DNA from: Clostridium acetireducens DSM 10703
GTDB taxonomy: Bacteria; Bacillota; Clostridia; Clostridiales; Clostridiaceae
DNA length: 64,000 bases
Direction: 5' to 3'
Assembly (NCBI RefSeq): GCF_001758365.1
Contig: NZ_LZFO01000005.1
Location: 32,597-96,596, forward strand
The notes under the pieces: model-generated
Databases searched by the model: none
The model's input: only the letters and a program-made list of their open reading frames with translations
Told to the model about the DNA's origin: nothing
Made by a program: the position numbers and the translations under genes
Part shown: positions 27,263 through 35,578 of the stretch, piece by piece
How the letters are laid out: each line of letters starts with the position of its first letter
Numbering within the stretch: position 1 is the first letter of the stretch

Positions 27263-28576
27263 GTGAATAATTTAGTTATAAATAAGGAAAAAGTTCGCAG
27301 TATAATGAAAGAAAAAAACATAAATTCTCAAACTGAACTTGCTAAGTTGATGGGAATAACTAAAAATCAATTGTCTGTTATTTTATCCGATAAATTTGAT
27401 CCTATTAAAAGTAATGTTAAGCTACTATGTGATACATTAAAAATAGATTTTAATGAAATAACAAAAAAGAAAGTTAAAGATATTAAAAGTAAAAATCTTG
27501 AACAAGTAAGCTTTTTATCTAAAAAAGAAGAAGAAAAGTATTTAGATGTTCAATACTCAAATATAAAACCTAATAAGCAATATAATGTAGTTGAACTTTT
27601 TGCTGGTGCAGGTGGTTTAGCTTTGGGTTTGGAAAAGTCAGGATTTAATACTGTAGGTCTTGTTGAAATTGACAAATATTGTTGTGAAACACTAAAAACT
27701 AATAGACCTAAATGGAACATTATCAACGAAAATATTGTTAATGTAGTTGAAAAAGGAATAAGGGAATATATAGGAAATGTAGAAATTGATTTATTGTCAG
27801 GAGGGTATCCATGTCAAGCATTTAGTTATGCAGGAAAAAAGCTTGGGTTAGATGATGTTAGAGGTACTCTTTTTTATTACTATGCAGAGGCATTAAGACA
27901 GTTAAAACCCAAAATGTTTTTAGCCGAAAATGTTAAGGGTTTAGTAAGTCATGAGGGAGGAAAAACCCTTAGAACCATGATAAAGGTTTTTGAACAAATA
28001 GGTTATAAAGTTCAATATGAAGTATTGAATGCAGTTAATTATGGTGTAGCTCAAAAAAGACAAAGAATTGTTATTATAGGTATAAGAGCAGATTTGGGAA
28101 ATAAAATTCAATATAAATATCCTAAAGCTTTTGATTATATTCCTACTTTAAGGGATGCATTAAAAGATGTACCAGAATCAGAAGGAACTAAGTATCCAGA
28201 GAAAAAAAAGAAGGTTCTTGAGCTTATTCCACCAGGAGGCTATTGGAGGGATTTGCCTGATGATATAGCGAGAGAGTATATGGGAAAAAGTTATTTTTCA
28301 GGTGGTGGAAGAACTGGAATGGCAAGAAGAATTGGATGGGATGAACCTTGTCTTACATTAACCTGTTCCCCAGCTCAAAAGCAAACAGAAAGATGTCATC
28401 CAGATGAAACTAGACCATTTACTACAAGAGAGTATGCTAGAATTCAAAGTTTTCCTGATGAATGGAATTTTAGCGGTTCAATGAGTCAGGTATATAAACA
28501 AATAGGAAATGCAGTTCCAGTTGGCTTAGCTAAGGCTGTAGGGTTATCAATTATAAATTCATTAAATATGATTTAA
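27263..28576 (+). CDS. Cytosine-5 DNA methyltransferase with N-terminal HTH (DrmMII-like)
   Basis: This 437-aa protein has an XRE-type helix-turn-helix in its first 65 residues (TELAKLMGITKNQLSVILSD) and a 5mC methyltransferase domain: VELFAGAGGLALGLEKSGF, catalytic PCQAFSYAGKKLG (Cys near 184), AENVKGL, QKRQRIVIIG and QIGNAVPVGLA. Class 2 DISARM uses a cytosine-5 methylase (DrmMII) to mark host DNA. The HTH suggests it also regulates its own operon. The GTG start follows GGAGGG. A gap of 99 bases separates it from drmB, so it may have its own promoter. Confidence 0.92.
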   Translation: MNNLVINKEKVRSIMKEKNINSQTELAKLMGITKNQLSVILSDKFDPIKSNVKLLCDTLKIDFNEITKKKVKDIKSKNLEQVSFLSKKEEEKYLDVQYSNIKPNKQYNVVELFAGAGGLALGLEKSGFNTVGLVEIDKYCCETLKTNRPKWNIINENIVNVVEKGIREYIGNVEIDLLSGGYPCQAFSYAGKKLGLDDVRGTLFYYYAEALRQLKPKMFLAENVKGLVSHEGGKTLRTMIKVFEQIGYKVQYEVLNAVNYGVAQKRQRIVIIGIRADLGNKIQYKYPKAFDYIPTLRDALKDVPESEGTKYPEKKKKVLELIPPGGYWRDLPDDIAREYMGKSYFSGGGRTGMARRIGWDEPCLTLTCSPAQKQTERCHPDETRPFTTREYARIQSFPDEWNFSGSMSQVYKQIGNAVPVGLAKAVGLSIINSLNMI

Positions 28577-28648
28577 AAAGATGTTCTTGGTATTGTTTTT
28601 AAAACATAACATAGTATGTTATTCCAAAAAGAAATAGGGGGGTTTTTT

Positions 28649-29371
28649 ATGACAGAGAATGAAAAGCAAGATATATTACAGAAGGCTAAAGAGTTTTTTA
28701 AGGATATAATTGTAGAAAGTCACATTAGAAATACTAAAAAATTATTTAAATTAAAAGAGTTTAATATAAATCCTTTTTTAATAACATATCTTGCAAATTA
28801 TCTTACAGGTAATAATAATCCGGAAAGTATAGCTAAGGCTCTTATATATCCAAGAGTTTTAGGGACTTCTATAAATACTTTGTTTGGAAATAGACTACAA
28901 ACATTTTGTATTAAGGTGTTGAGTGGGTTTGCATCAACTACTTCAGGAATTGATATAGAATTTATAGATGCATTAGATAATAGAAGGAAATATTGTCAAA
29001 TAAAAGCTGGTCCTAATACAATAAATAAAGATGATGTTGAAACTATAAAAAACCACTTTACGTCAGTTAGAAAACTTGCTAGAACTAATGGACTAAGCAT
29101 ACAATTTGATGATTTAGTATTAGGAGTGATGTATGGAACTGAAAAAGAGCTTAGTGCAAATTATAAAAGAGTTAATGAAGAATATCCTGTAATAGTTGGA
29201 CAAGATTTTTGGTATCGTATTACAGGAGATGAAGATTTCTATTCAGATTTAATAAAGGCATTTGGAGAAGTTGCTATAGAAGCAGATTCAACTAAGTTAT
29301 TAAACCATACAATAGATTCTTTAGCAAATGAAATAAGGAGTAGTGATGAATTTAAAAACTTATTAAAATAG
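28649..29371 (+). CDS. PmeII-family type II restriction endonuclease
   Basis: This 240-aa protein has GIDIEFID near residue 100 and YCQIKAGPNTIN near 117, a D...QxK nuclease site as I know it from PmeII-family type II enzymes. The ATG follows a run of six G residues; an earlier in-frame ATG at 28616 has no ribosome site. It directly follows the 5mC methyltransferase, so they may be a type II R-M pair placed inside the DISARM-like operon. DrmC, the usual PLD nuclease, is not in view. Confidence 0.75.
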   Translation: MTENEKQDILQKAKEFFKDIIVESHIRNTKKLFKLKEFNINPFLITYLANYLTGNNNPESIAKALIYPRVLGTSINTLFGNRLQTFCIKVLSGFASTTSGIDIEFIDALDNRRKYCQIKAGPNTINKDDVETIKNHFTSVRKLARTNGLSIQFDDLVLGVMYGTEKELSANYKRVNEEYPVIVGQDFWYRITGDEDFYSDLIKAFGEVAIEADSTKLLNHTIDSLANEIRSSDEFKNLLK

Positions 29372-29552
29372 TACAAGCACTAAGAAAGATAAATAGCATA
29401 ATGGTGTTAAAAATAGCTATAATTCTATTAGAAATAATATAAATTTTACTAATACATATAGGGTGTATTATACAATAATTTAAGCAAATATAATTCCAAA
29501 ATAAATGCTATATTAGAAGAAGTAGAATAATCAGATAAATATGTATAATTAG

Positions 29553-29609
29553 ATTAGTAAAATAGAAGAGAATTCTAATAAGTATATAAATTCTTATTAG
29601 AATTCTCTT
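29553..29609 (+). repeat. Junction repeat J3 with terminator hairpin
   Basis: Identical over 57 bases to 17143-17199. It holds the same perfect 17-bp stem (29566-29582 with 29593-29609), so it ends the DISARM-like operon and may also stop the minus-strand exonuclease transcript. The rest of 29372-29668 shows no gene. Confidence 0.8.
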
Positions 29610-29668
29610 CTATTACTTTTTATGAGCTATTGGTGATTTAAAAGAATTATTTAAAAATGCAAAGAAAC

Positions 29669-30256
29669 CTATATATACCCCATTTTTTTAGCACGATAAT
29701 AGCAAGATACCAAAGCAGCAACATCATATCTAGCATCATGAAAATCAACATAGCTACAATTAAAAAGTCTTTTAGCACCTTGCAATATAGTAGACTTATT
29801 TATATTTAAAAACTCCACAGTTTCTTCCAATCTAGGCTTTTTTAATCTGCCTTTAGCATTTTTTAATTGCAAAATAGGTTTAAAGTATTCCATTGTGCAA
29901 AAAAATTCTTTAGGCATCCAATCTAAATCAGGAAAATTACTAAATTCAGAAACAACGAATTTTTTATCAAAGTTTACATTATGAGCTATAAATATTCCAT
30001 TCTTAAAATCATTGCATACTTCTTGAGCTACATCTTTAAACTTCATTCCTTGAGATAAGAATTTAAGTTTTTCTTTACTAAAGCCATGTACAGCTTCAGC
30101 TGCTGGATTTATATAGTCCACATTAAAAAAGAAGTTCTTAGCAAGAGATACTTTTTCTTTACCTTCTTTGTTTATATCACATATACAATAAGTAAGTTGA
30201 ATTATATTACCAGGATTTAAACCTGTAGTTTCTGTGTCTATAAAAATTTTTTTCAT
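29669..30256 (-). CDS. DnaQ-like 3'-5' exonuclease
   Basis: This 195-aa DEDDh exonuclease has motif I IDTETTGLNPGNIIQL, motif II AHNVNFDKKFV and motif III HDARYDVAAL. It is a stand-alone protein of the DNA polymerase III epsilon type, not fused to polymerase or helicase. On the minus strand AAAGGGG lies about 10 bases before the ATG. It sits at the right edge of the defence island, facing it. Confidence 0.9.
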   Translation of the reverse strand: MKKIFIDTETTGLNPGNIIQLTYCICDINKEGKEKVSLAKNFFFNVDYINPAAEAVHGFSKEKLKFLSQGMKFKDVAQEVCNDFKNGIFIAHNVNFDKKFVVSEFSNFPDLDWMPKEFFCTMEYFKPILQLKNAKGRLKKPRLEETVEFLNINKSTILQGAKRLFNCSYVDFHDARYDVAALVSCYYRAKKMGYI

Positions 30257-30299
30257 AAGATAAAAACCCCTTTAAATGAAAGTTACAATAATTATTATA

Positions 30300-30346
30300 G
30301 CATTTAATGGAACACTTTGAAATTAATTTTCATAACCGATTTTTAA
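30300..30346. repeat. Leader-side repeat, left copy
   Basis: These 47 bases match 32050-32096 at 43 positions in the same orientation. The right copy lies about 160-205 bases upstream of the CRISPR array, and the left copy lies upstream of the exonuclease gene. Between them are the transposase and the DUF429 remnant. The rest of 30257-30511 shows no gene. Confidence 0.65.
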
Positions 30347-30511
30347 TAAATAAGAGGATTTAAGTAACTAATGTCAAATATAGTATTTATGTTGGAGAAA
30401 ATTAACGGTTGTATTAAGTAATTATGAAAACATAGCTTTATAAATAGCAAAATTACTATGTGATTTATTTTAAATAATAAAAATTATAAAATTAATATTT
30501 TGTGGCATAAC

Positions 30512-30552
30512 AAAAAAGCCTATCTATTATACTTTTAAAAATAAATAGACTT
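30512..30552 (-). terminator. Terminator of the transposase gene
   Basis: On the minus strand AAGTCTATTTAT (30552-30541) pairs with ATAGATAGGCTT with two G-U pairs, followed by six T residues. Confidence 0.65.
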
Positions 30553-30575
30553 ATATAAAGCGATAGCGCTAGCTG

Positions 30576-31433
30576 TTAGGCAGCCAACAACCAATTATTT
30601 TTAGCTTTAACTAGATAACTAATTCCAACCACTTTAGCTGGTGTTAAATCACGTAGTGAGGAATGATTGCACACAAAGTTATAGTGAAATATAAATACTG
30701 ATATTAATTTATTAGCACTATCAAAAGAGTTAAAGCCTTTTAAACCTTTATACCAAGACTTAAATGTTTTATTAAATGACTCAATAATATTGTTTGAAAT
30801 ATCATCTTTAAAAGATTGTACCTTTATGTGAATAGTATTTTGAAATATCGACTTTATTGGAACATTGTATGATGGAAGTCTATCAGTAACTATGGCTCTA
30901 GGAGATCCTAGCTTCTTAGCATCATGAAACAGATTAAAAGTTTGTTTTGCATCTCTATATGGAGATAGATGATAAGAAATAATTAGGCGACTTTCAGAGT
31001 CAATAACAAGCCATAAATAATGACGTTTACCATTTATAAATACAACAGTTTCATCTGCATGCCATTCATCAGAATCTGATAAATCCACATCTTTTAGTAA
31101 GTTATCAGATTTTAATTTGAAGTATGCAGCAAACTTTTTAGTCCAGTTTGAAATAGTCACATGAGATACTTTTACATTAAAGGTTCTAAACAAATATTCA
31201 GATATACGTCTTGTAGAACTTTCATTAAGAAAGTAAAGGTCTAAAGCCATTAAAATAATATGGAGTGGGAAGCGCATACCCTTAAAATCAAGTTTACCTT
31301 TTATAGTGGTATTGCTTGAAGGGCTTATAACCGTAGGCTTCGCCACAAAAAAGCTATGATTACATTTTTTATCGTTACAACGATAGTTAATATAATTTGA
31401 ATAATTATGATGAATAAAGGTTCCTTTGTTCAT
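30576..31433 (-). mobile_element. DDE transposase (IS6-like), insertion sequence
   Basis: This 285-aa transposase has a partial zinc ribbon at its N-terminus (YRCNDKKCNHSF), a helix-turn-helix (VSHVTISNWTKKF) and a DDE catalytic domain: WHADET, VTDRLPSYN and NNIIESFNKTF, with about 33 residues between the second Asp and the Glu. This fits the IS6-like group. GGAGAGAGG precedes the start on the minus strand. I could not find terminal inverted repeats. The first cysteine pair of the zinc ribbon is missing, so the N-terminus may be shortened. Its insertion lies immediately 5' of the truncated DUF429 gene. Confidence 0.8.
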
Positions 31434-31506
31434 TGATTCCTCTCTCCTTTCTGGGAGGTAATGTTTTTGTCGTAAATATATTATATTTCAATAGGTTGAG
31501 GGAAAT

Positions 31507-31956
31507 CAATGTTCATATAACTTAACAGAACTACTAATTAGGGTAAGTAAACAATCCTTCTCTATTTGTAGCAAAATAAGAGATATAGATCAATTTTTAA
31601 ATAACACACCTCAATATAAAAATAGACTTATAGAGAGTCATCCAGAAGTTTGTTTTGCTATGCTCAATTTTCATGATTCAATTGCAAGTCCTATTTTTGA
31701 AAACAAGAAAATTGAAGAAGGAATGAAAAAAAGACTGGAGATATTAAGTAATTACTATGAAAAGACAGTAGAGATTAGAGAATTAATATATTCATATACT
31801 AAATTGAAAGTAATTAAAGATGATGTTATAGATGCTCTATGTCTTGCTGTTACAGGAATGCTTGGATATAAAAACGGATTTAAAACTATACCAGAAAATC
31901 CCATGAAAGATAGCAGGGGAATGTTTATGCAGATGATTTATGCTGGGCATGTTTGA
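31507..31956 (+). pseudogene. DUF429 protein, 5'-truncated
   Basis: One continuous frame runs from the transposase side to TGA/stop at 31956. It encodes a C-terminal piece of a DUF429 (predicted nuclease) protein: ELLIRVSKQSFSICSKIRD, then ESHPEVCFAMLNF, then KDDVIDALCLAVTGMLGY. The frame has no start codon with a ribosome site before ATG 31660 and is missing its catalytic N-terminal region. The insertion sequence next to it is the likely cause. Confidence 0.75.
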
Positions 31957-32049
31957 ATAATAACATAATATAATGAACACATATACTATAAAAATAAGCA
32001 AATAAGCCACAACAGCAAGTAAAATTATAAGTAAATATTTAAAGTTGAA

Positions 32050-32096
32050 GCATTTAATGGAACAATTTGAAATTAATTTTACCAACCGATTTTTAA
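32050..32096. repeat. Leader-side repeat, right copy
   Basis: Match to 30300-30346 (43 of 47 bases). It is followed by about 158 bases of AT-rich leader that also contains two related TCAATGG-TTAGAGG stretches (near 32127 and 32205). Confidence 0.65.
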
Positions 32097-32197
32097 GTAA
32101 AAACCCCTATAAAGTTTGCAAAATCAATGGCTTAGAGGGTGTTACATAAGGAAAAACTGAAAAAGCGAAAACGGTTGGGAAAAAGTCAAAGGAATCC

Positions 32198-32226
32198 TTT
32201 CATTTCAATGGTTTTAGAGGTATAAT
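32198..32226 (+). promoter_or_regulatory. Putative CRISPR leader promoter
   Basis: TTTCAT (32198-32203) and TATAAT (32221-32226) are separated by 17 bases and lie 28 bases before the first repeat. The orientation agrees with the degenerate repeats being at the right end of the array. Confidence 0.55.
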
Positions 32227-32254
32227 GAAATTAAGTAATGGCTATTTTACTATG

Positions 32255-32796
32255 GTTGAACAATAACATGAGATGTATTGAAATAGAGTTTTTAAAATCC
32301 AAAGAATTTAAATTTGAAGCGTTGAACAATAACATGAGATGTATTGAAATATGTAAACTTCGTCAAATATATAATTTTCACAATCGTTGAACAATAACAT
32401 GAGATGTATTGAAATAAAAACGTAGGTAAGTTTTTACTGCTTGAAGGTGGGTTGAACAATAACATGAGATGTATTGAAATTTATAGGTACTGTAACTTCT
32501 CTAGTTTCTCCTATGTTGAACAATAACATGAGATGTATTGAAATTAGATCACATTTAATGCTACAGGTTGCGACTGTTCAGTTGAACAATAACATGAGAT
32601 GTATTGAAATGTCATTTCTGCTATCCATTCTTCACATTTTTTATTTGTTGAACAATAACATGAGATGTATTGAAATACAGGGAGAAAATAAATAACATTG
32701 AGGGGATGTTCCCGTTGAACAATAACATGATATGTATTTAAATATATGTTCTAAAAATACACAGTTACCATATAAAGCCGTTGAACAAATAACATT
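32255..32796 (+). CRISPR. Orphan CRISPR array (7 intact repeats, 2 degenerate)
   Basis: The 30-base repeat begins GTTGAACAATAACATGAG and ends GTATTGAAAT. Intact copies start at 32255, 32321, 32386, 32451, 32515, 32581 and 32647. The copy at 32714 has two changes (T for G twice) and a last, broken copy starts at 32780. The eight spacers are 34-37 bases. Repeat decay at the right end places the leader on the left. The repeat resembles clostridial type I-B repeats, but no cas gene is present in this window, so the subtype is inferred. No spacer match inside the window was noticed. Confidence 0.95.
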
Positions 32797-32807
32797 AATT
32801 ACATAAC

Positions 32808-32860
32808 AAAAGCAATAGACTATTCTCAAAGCTAATTGAATAATCTATTGCTTTTATTTA
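32808..32860 (+). terminator. Terminator hairpin after the CRISPR array
   Basis: Arms 32808-32825 and 32838-32855 pair with one mismatch (AAAAGCAATAGA...TCTATTGCTTTT), followed by a T-rich tail. Between here and 33127 there is only a short decayed frame (about 26 codons ending SIWGTTLYPRTMIETEM near 32985) and another terminator. Confidence 0.75.
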
Positions 32861-32994
32861 GCTTTTCTTACATTCTTTTATTAAATATTCTAATGAAAGA
32901 AGAATATACATCTTGCAAAGGAAACAACTTTCTCAATATGGGGCACAACATTATATCCTAGAACAATGATTGAAACTGAAATGTAAAATAAAAG

Positions 32995-33025
32995 CCTTAG
33001 GAGATTAATCTCTTAGGGATTTTTT
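32995..33025 (+). terminator. Rho-independent terminator
   Basis: CCTTAGGAGAT pairs with ATCTCTTAGGG across a 2-base loop with G-U pairs, followed by six T residues. It probably ended the gene whose short 3' remnant precedes it. Confidence 0.6.
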
Positions 33026-33127
33026 ATGTGAAAATTTATTGCTTAAATAGTAGGGGCTAGAATGTATTATATTTGATGAATCCATAGAAAAGTATGTATA
33101 ATATATAGATAAGGGAGGGCTTATAAA

Positions 33128-33772
33128 ATGGATATTTTTCAAGTTTTCTATGATTCAAGAGATGAAGAAAAATCTATAAAAATGGCTAGATATATGAAGA
33201 ATAAATTTCCATTTCTGGGCATAGCTAAGCCTGAGAGAATGAAGTTAAGCAAAAGTTTTATGAAACAACGTAAAAAAGATATTAAGATTGATTGGTCTCT
33301 TGTATCTAAGTGTTATAACATGCCAGAAAGAGAATTTCACTATTTGGCTTTAGATTATGTATCATTATTAAAAGAAAAACTTACACTAGAAGATATCAGC
33401 AATATTGAAAAATTAATTTTAACAAATTCTTGGTGGGATAGCGTAGATTGTATTGATGCTATTGTGGGAAATATGTGTCTTAAATATCCTGAGTTAAAGG
33501 AGTCTACTATTTTAAAGTGGATTTACTCAGATAATATTTGGCTAAAAAGAGTAGCCATAGATTTTCAATTAAAATATAAAGAGAAGACAGATACTGATAT
33601 TTTAACTAAGGCAATACTAGCTAACTGTAATACAGATGAGTTTTTTGTAAATAAAGCAATAGGATGGTCATTAAGGGAATATTCAAAAACTAATAAGGAA
33701 TGGGTAAAAAAGTTTTTAGAGGATAATAAATTGCCAGCACTTAGTGTTAGAGAAGCAAGTAAGTATATTTAA
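33128..33772 (+). CDS. DNA alkylation repair protein (AlkD-like)
   Basis: This 214-aa all-helical protein fits the AlkD family of alkylpurine DNA glycosylases. It has NSWWDSVDCIDAIVG, IWLKRVAIDFQL and IGWSLREYSKT, which hold the Trp-Asp and Arg residues of the AlkD substrate cleft. It would remove 3-methyladenine or 7-methylguanine. The ATG follows AAGGGAGGG. The gene stands alone. Confidence 0.9.
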   Translation: MDIFQVFYDSRDEEKSIKMARYMKNKFPFLGIAKPERMKLSKSFMKQRKKDIKIDWSLVSKCYNMPEREFHYLALDYVSLLKEKLTLEDISNIEKLILTNSWWDSVDCIDAIVGNMCLKYPELKESTILKWIYSDNIWLKRVAIDFQLKYKEKTDTDILTKAILANCNTDEFFVNKAIGWSLREYSKTNKEWVKKFLEDNKLPALSVREASKYI

Positions 33773-33894
33773 TATGAAATTATGAATAAGTTACCTATTT
33801 ATTAATACAATAACATACTAAAAACGTAGAAGTATACAATATATTTATATAATAAGATATAATATTAATAAAGGTAACTTAGGGGGTATTTTTA

Positions 33895-34110
33895 ATGGAT
33901 GAAAAGATATTAGAATTTACTATTTTTTGTATTGAAAGCTTGGCTGAAAAATTAGAAATGAGTGCAAAAGAAGTATATAAATTAATTAATATAGATACAG
34001 ATATTTTACAAAGTTATATTATACCTTGTTATGAACCACTACATTCTCAAAGCAAACATTACATAGTAGAAGATTTAATAGATGTAATGAAAGAAAGAGG
34101 TGTATTGTAA
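33895..34110 (+). CDS. DUF3791 domain protein
   Basis: This 71-aa protein fits DUF3791 (FCIESLAEKLEMSAKEVYKLI, then PCYEPLHSQSKHYIVEDLIDVMKERGVL). Such proteins often sit next to DUF3990 genes in toxin-antitoxin-like pairs. Only a second small gene follows here; no DUF3990 toxin is visible. TTAGGGGG precedes the ATG. Confidence 0.8.
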   Translation: MDEKILEFTIFCIESLAEKLEMSAKEVYKLINIDTDILQSYIIPCYEPLHSQSKHYIVEDLIDVMKERGVL

Positions 34111-34152
34111 TGATATCTATTTAAAGTATGAGTCAAGTAAGGAAGTGTAAAT

Positions 34153-34395
34153 ATGCAAGCAAATAAAATCTTATTACAATCTTTATATAAAGATATAATA
34201 CTTGAATTTTCAAAAGAAACAGGTAAAGATTTAAATGAAAGTATGAGATATTTTTATACGTCTGAAACCTATGAATTAATTAGTCAAGGTGTAGGTGATT
34301 TACATTGTAGAGGATTTAAGTATTTAGCACAGGAATTAATGTTGGAATATGGACTCATGGAGCATAAAGGTTATCCAAAGGATTTAGTACATTAA
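34153..34395 (+). CDS. Small protein of the DUF3791-associated type
   Basis: This 80-aa protein has YFYTSETYELISQGVGDLHCRGFKYLAQEL, similar to small proteins found beside DUF3791/DUF3990 genes (recalled, not searched). It begins 43 bases after the DUF3791 gene with a moderate ribosome site (AAGGAAG), so the two are likely co-transcribed. Confidence 0.65.
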   Translation: MQANKILLQSLYKDIILEFSKETGKDLNESMRYFYTSETYELISQGVGDLHCRGFKYLAQELMLEYGLMEHKGYPKDLVH

Positions 34396-34468
34396 TTCAA
34401 ATAATACTATAATATAAAATTTAAAGTATTTAGATATTTAATTTAAAAATATGGCAACAAATTATTTT

Positions 34469-34497
34469 AAGAGTGCTTTTTAAAGTGCTCTTTTTTT
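34469..34497 (+). terminator. Rho-independent terminator
   Basis: AAGAGTGCTTT pairs with AAAGTGCTCTT across a 2-base loop and runs into seven T residues, ending the DUF3791 pair. Confidence 0.85.
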
Positions 34498-34548
34498 ATA
34501 CATATTAGAAAATATAATCTTAACTGTTAAATTTAATCAAATTACTTG

Positions 34549-34579
34549 TTGACTCTCCTATGGGGGAAGGGTTTAATAT
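34549..34579 (+). promoter_or_regulatory. MerR-type promoter with 19-bp spacer
   Basis: TTGACT (34549-34554) and TAATAT (34574-34579) are separated by 19 bases holding a GC-rich dyad (CTCCTATGGGGGAAGGG), the arrangement used by BmrR/BltR-type activators that untwist the spacer. The regulator gene starts 41 bases later, so autoregulation is likely. A perfect 12-base palindrome (TATGCGCGCATA, 34596-34607) lies just upstream of the ribosome site. Confidence 0.75.
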
Positions 34580-34620
34580 ATAACTGTAAGCAAAATATGC
34601 GCGCATAGGAGAGATAAAAC

Positions 34621-35439
34621 ATGTTTAAAATAGGCGAGTTTGCAAAACTTAATAAAATATCTATAAAAACTCTTAGGTATTATGATGAATTAGAACTTTT
34701 AAAACCTATGAAAGTTGATTTTCAAACAGGGTATAGATATTATTCAGCAAAACAACTTCCAAGATTAAATAGAATACTAGCATTAAAAGATTTAGGATTT
34801 TCATTAAATCAAATTGCTGATATAATCGATAGCCAAGCATCTAGAGATATTATACTTTCAATGTTAGATGAAAAAAAGAAAGAGATTAATAATATTATAA
34901 AATCTGAACAAAGAAGGCTTGTAAGAATAGATTCACTTATAAATAGAATTAAGGAGGAAGATTCGTTTATGTTAAAATATGATGTGGTTTTAAAACAGCT
35001 TGAAGCTAGAAAGTTAGCGGCTATAAGAGATATTATACCGGATTACAGTAAACAAGGTTATTTATGGGAAGAGCTTATGAGACATTTAGGAATGCACAAA
35101 GTAAAATTAGTTGGACCTTGCATGGCAATATATTATGACCAAGGATATAAGGAAAGTGATGTAGATATTGAAGTTGCATCTTGCATAGCAAATGATGTAC
35201 CAGAAACAGATAGAATAAAAATTAAACAAATTCCAGCAGTAGAAAATGCAGCTTGTACAGTACACAAAGGATGTTATGAAGATATATGTATGGCATATAA
35301 TGTTCTAATTAATTGGATTGAAGAAAATGGATATAAAATAGTAGGTCAAAATAGAGAATTATATTTAGAAGGAGAATGGTCAACACAAAATCCTGATGAA
35401 TATATTACGGAAATTCAAATACCTGTTGAAAAGATTTAA
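34621..35439 (+). CDS. MerR-family regulator with GyrI-like effector domain
   Basis: This 272-aa protein has a MerR winged helix (MFKIGEFAKLNKISIKTLRYYDELELLKP), a linking coiled coil near residues 80-115, and a C-terminal GyrI-like ligand-binding domain from about 120. That layout is BmrR/BltR-like: binding of a small lipophilic compound activates a promoter with a long spacer. No efflux gene is adjacent, so the target beyond itself is unknown. TAGGAGAG precedes the ATG. Confidence 0.9.
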   Translation: MFKIGEFAKLNKISIKTLRYYDELELLKPMKVDFQTGYRYYSAKQLPRLNRILALKDLGFSLNQIADIIDSQASRDIILSMLDEKKKEINNIIKSEQRRLVRIDSLINRIKEEDSFMLKYDVVLKQLEARKLAAIRDIIPDYSKQGYLWEELMRHLGMHKVKLVGPCMAIYYDQGYKESDVDIEVASCIANDVPETDRIKIKQIPAVENAACTVHKGCYEDICMAYNVLINWIEENGYKIVGQNRELYLEGEWSTQNPDEYITEIQIPVEKI

Positions 35440-35578
35440 TATATAATTTCATGCAAAAAACCTTTGCCTTTTTAGAAAAATTACATTAATATAATTGACA
35501 ACTTACATTATAGCAATTAAAATGTAAACCAAAGAATAAATTTCACGAATAATGTGAATAATGAAAGAAGGGGTTTTA

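Noticed and set aside
31660..31956. Intact 98-aa protein
   Set aside because: The same frame extends upstream of the ATG with DUF429-like sequence, so it is the tail of a truncated gene.
32474..32695. 73-codon open frame across the CRISPR array
   Set aside because: It only translates repeats and spacers; the repeated peptide LNNNMRCIE is the CRISPR repeat itself.
32861..32990. Gene between the CRISPR array and the AlkD-like gene
   Set aside because: Only about 26 sense codons without a start or ribosome site; likely a gene remnant.
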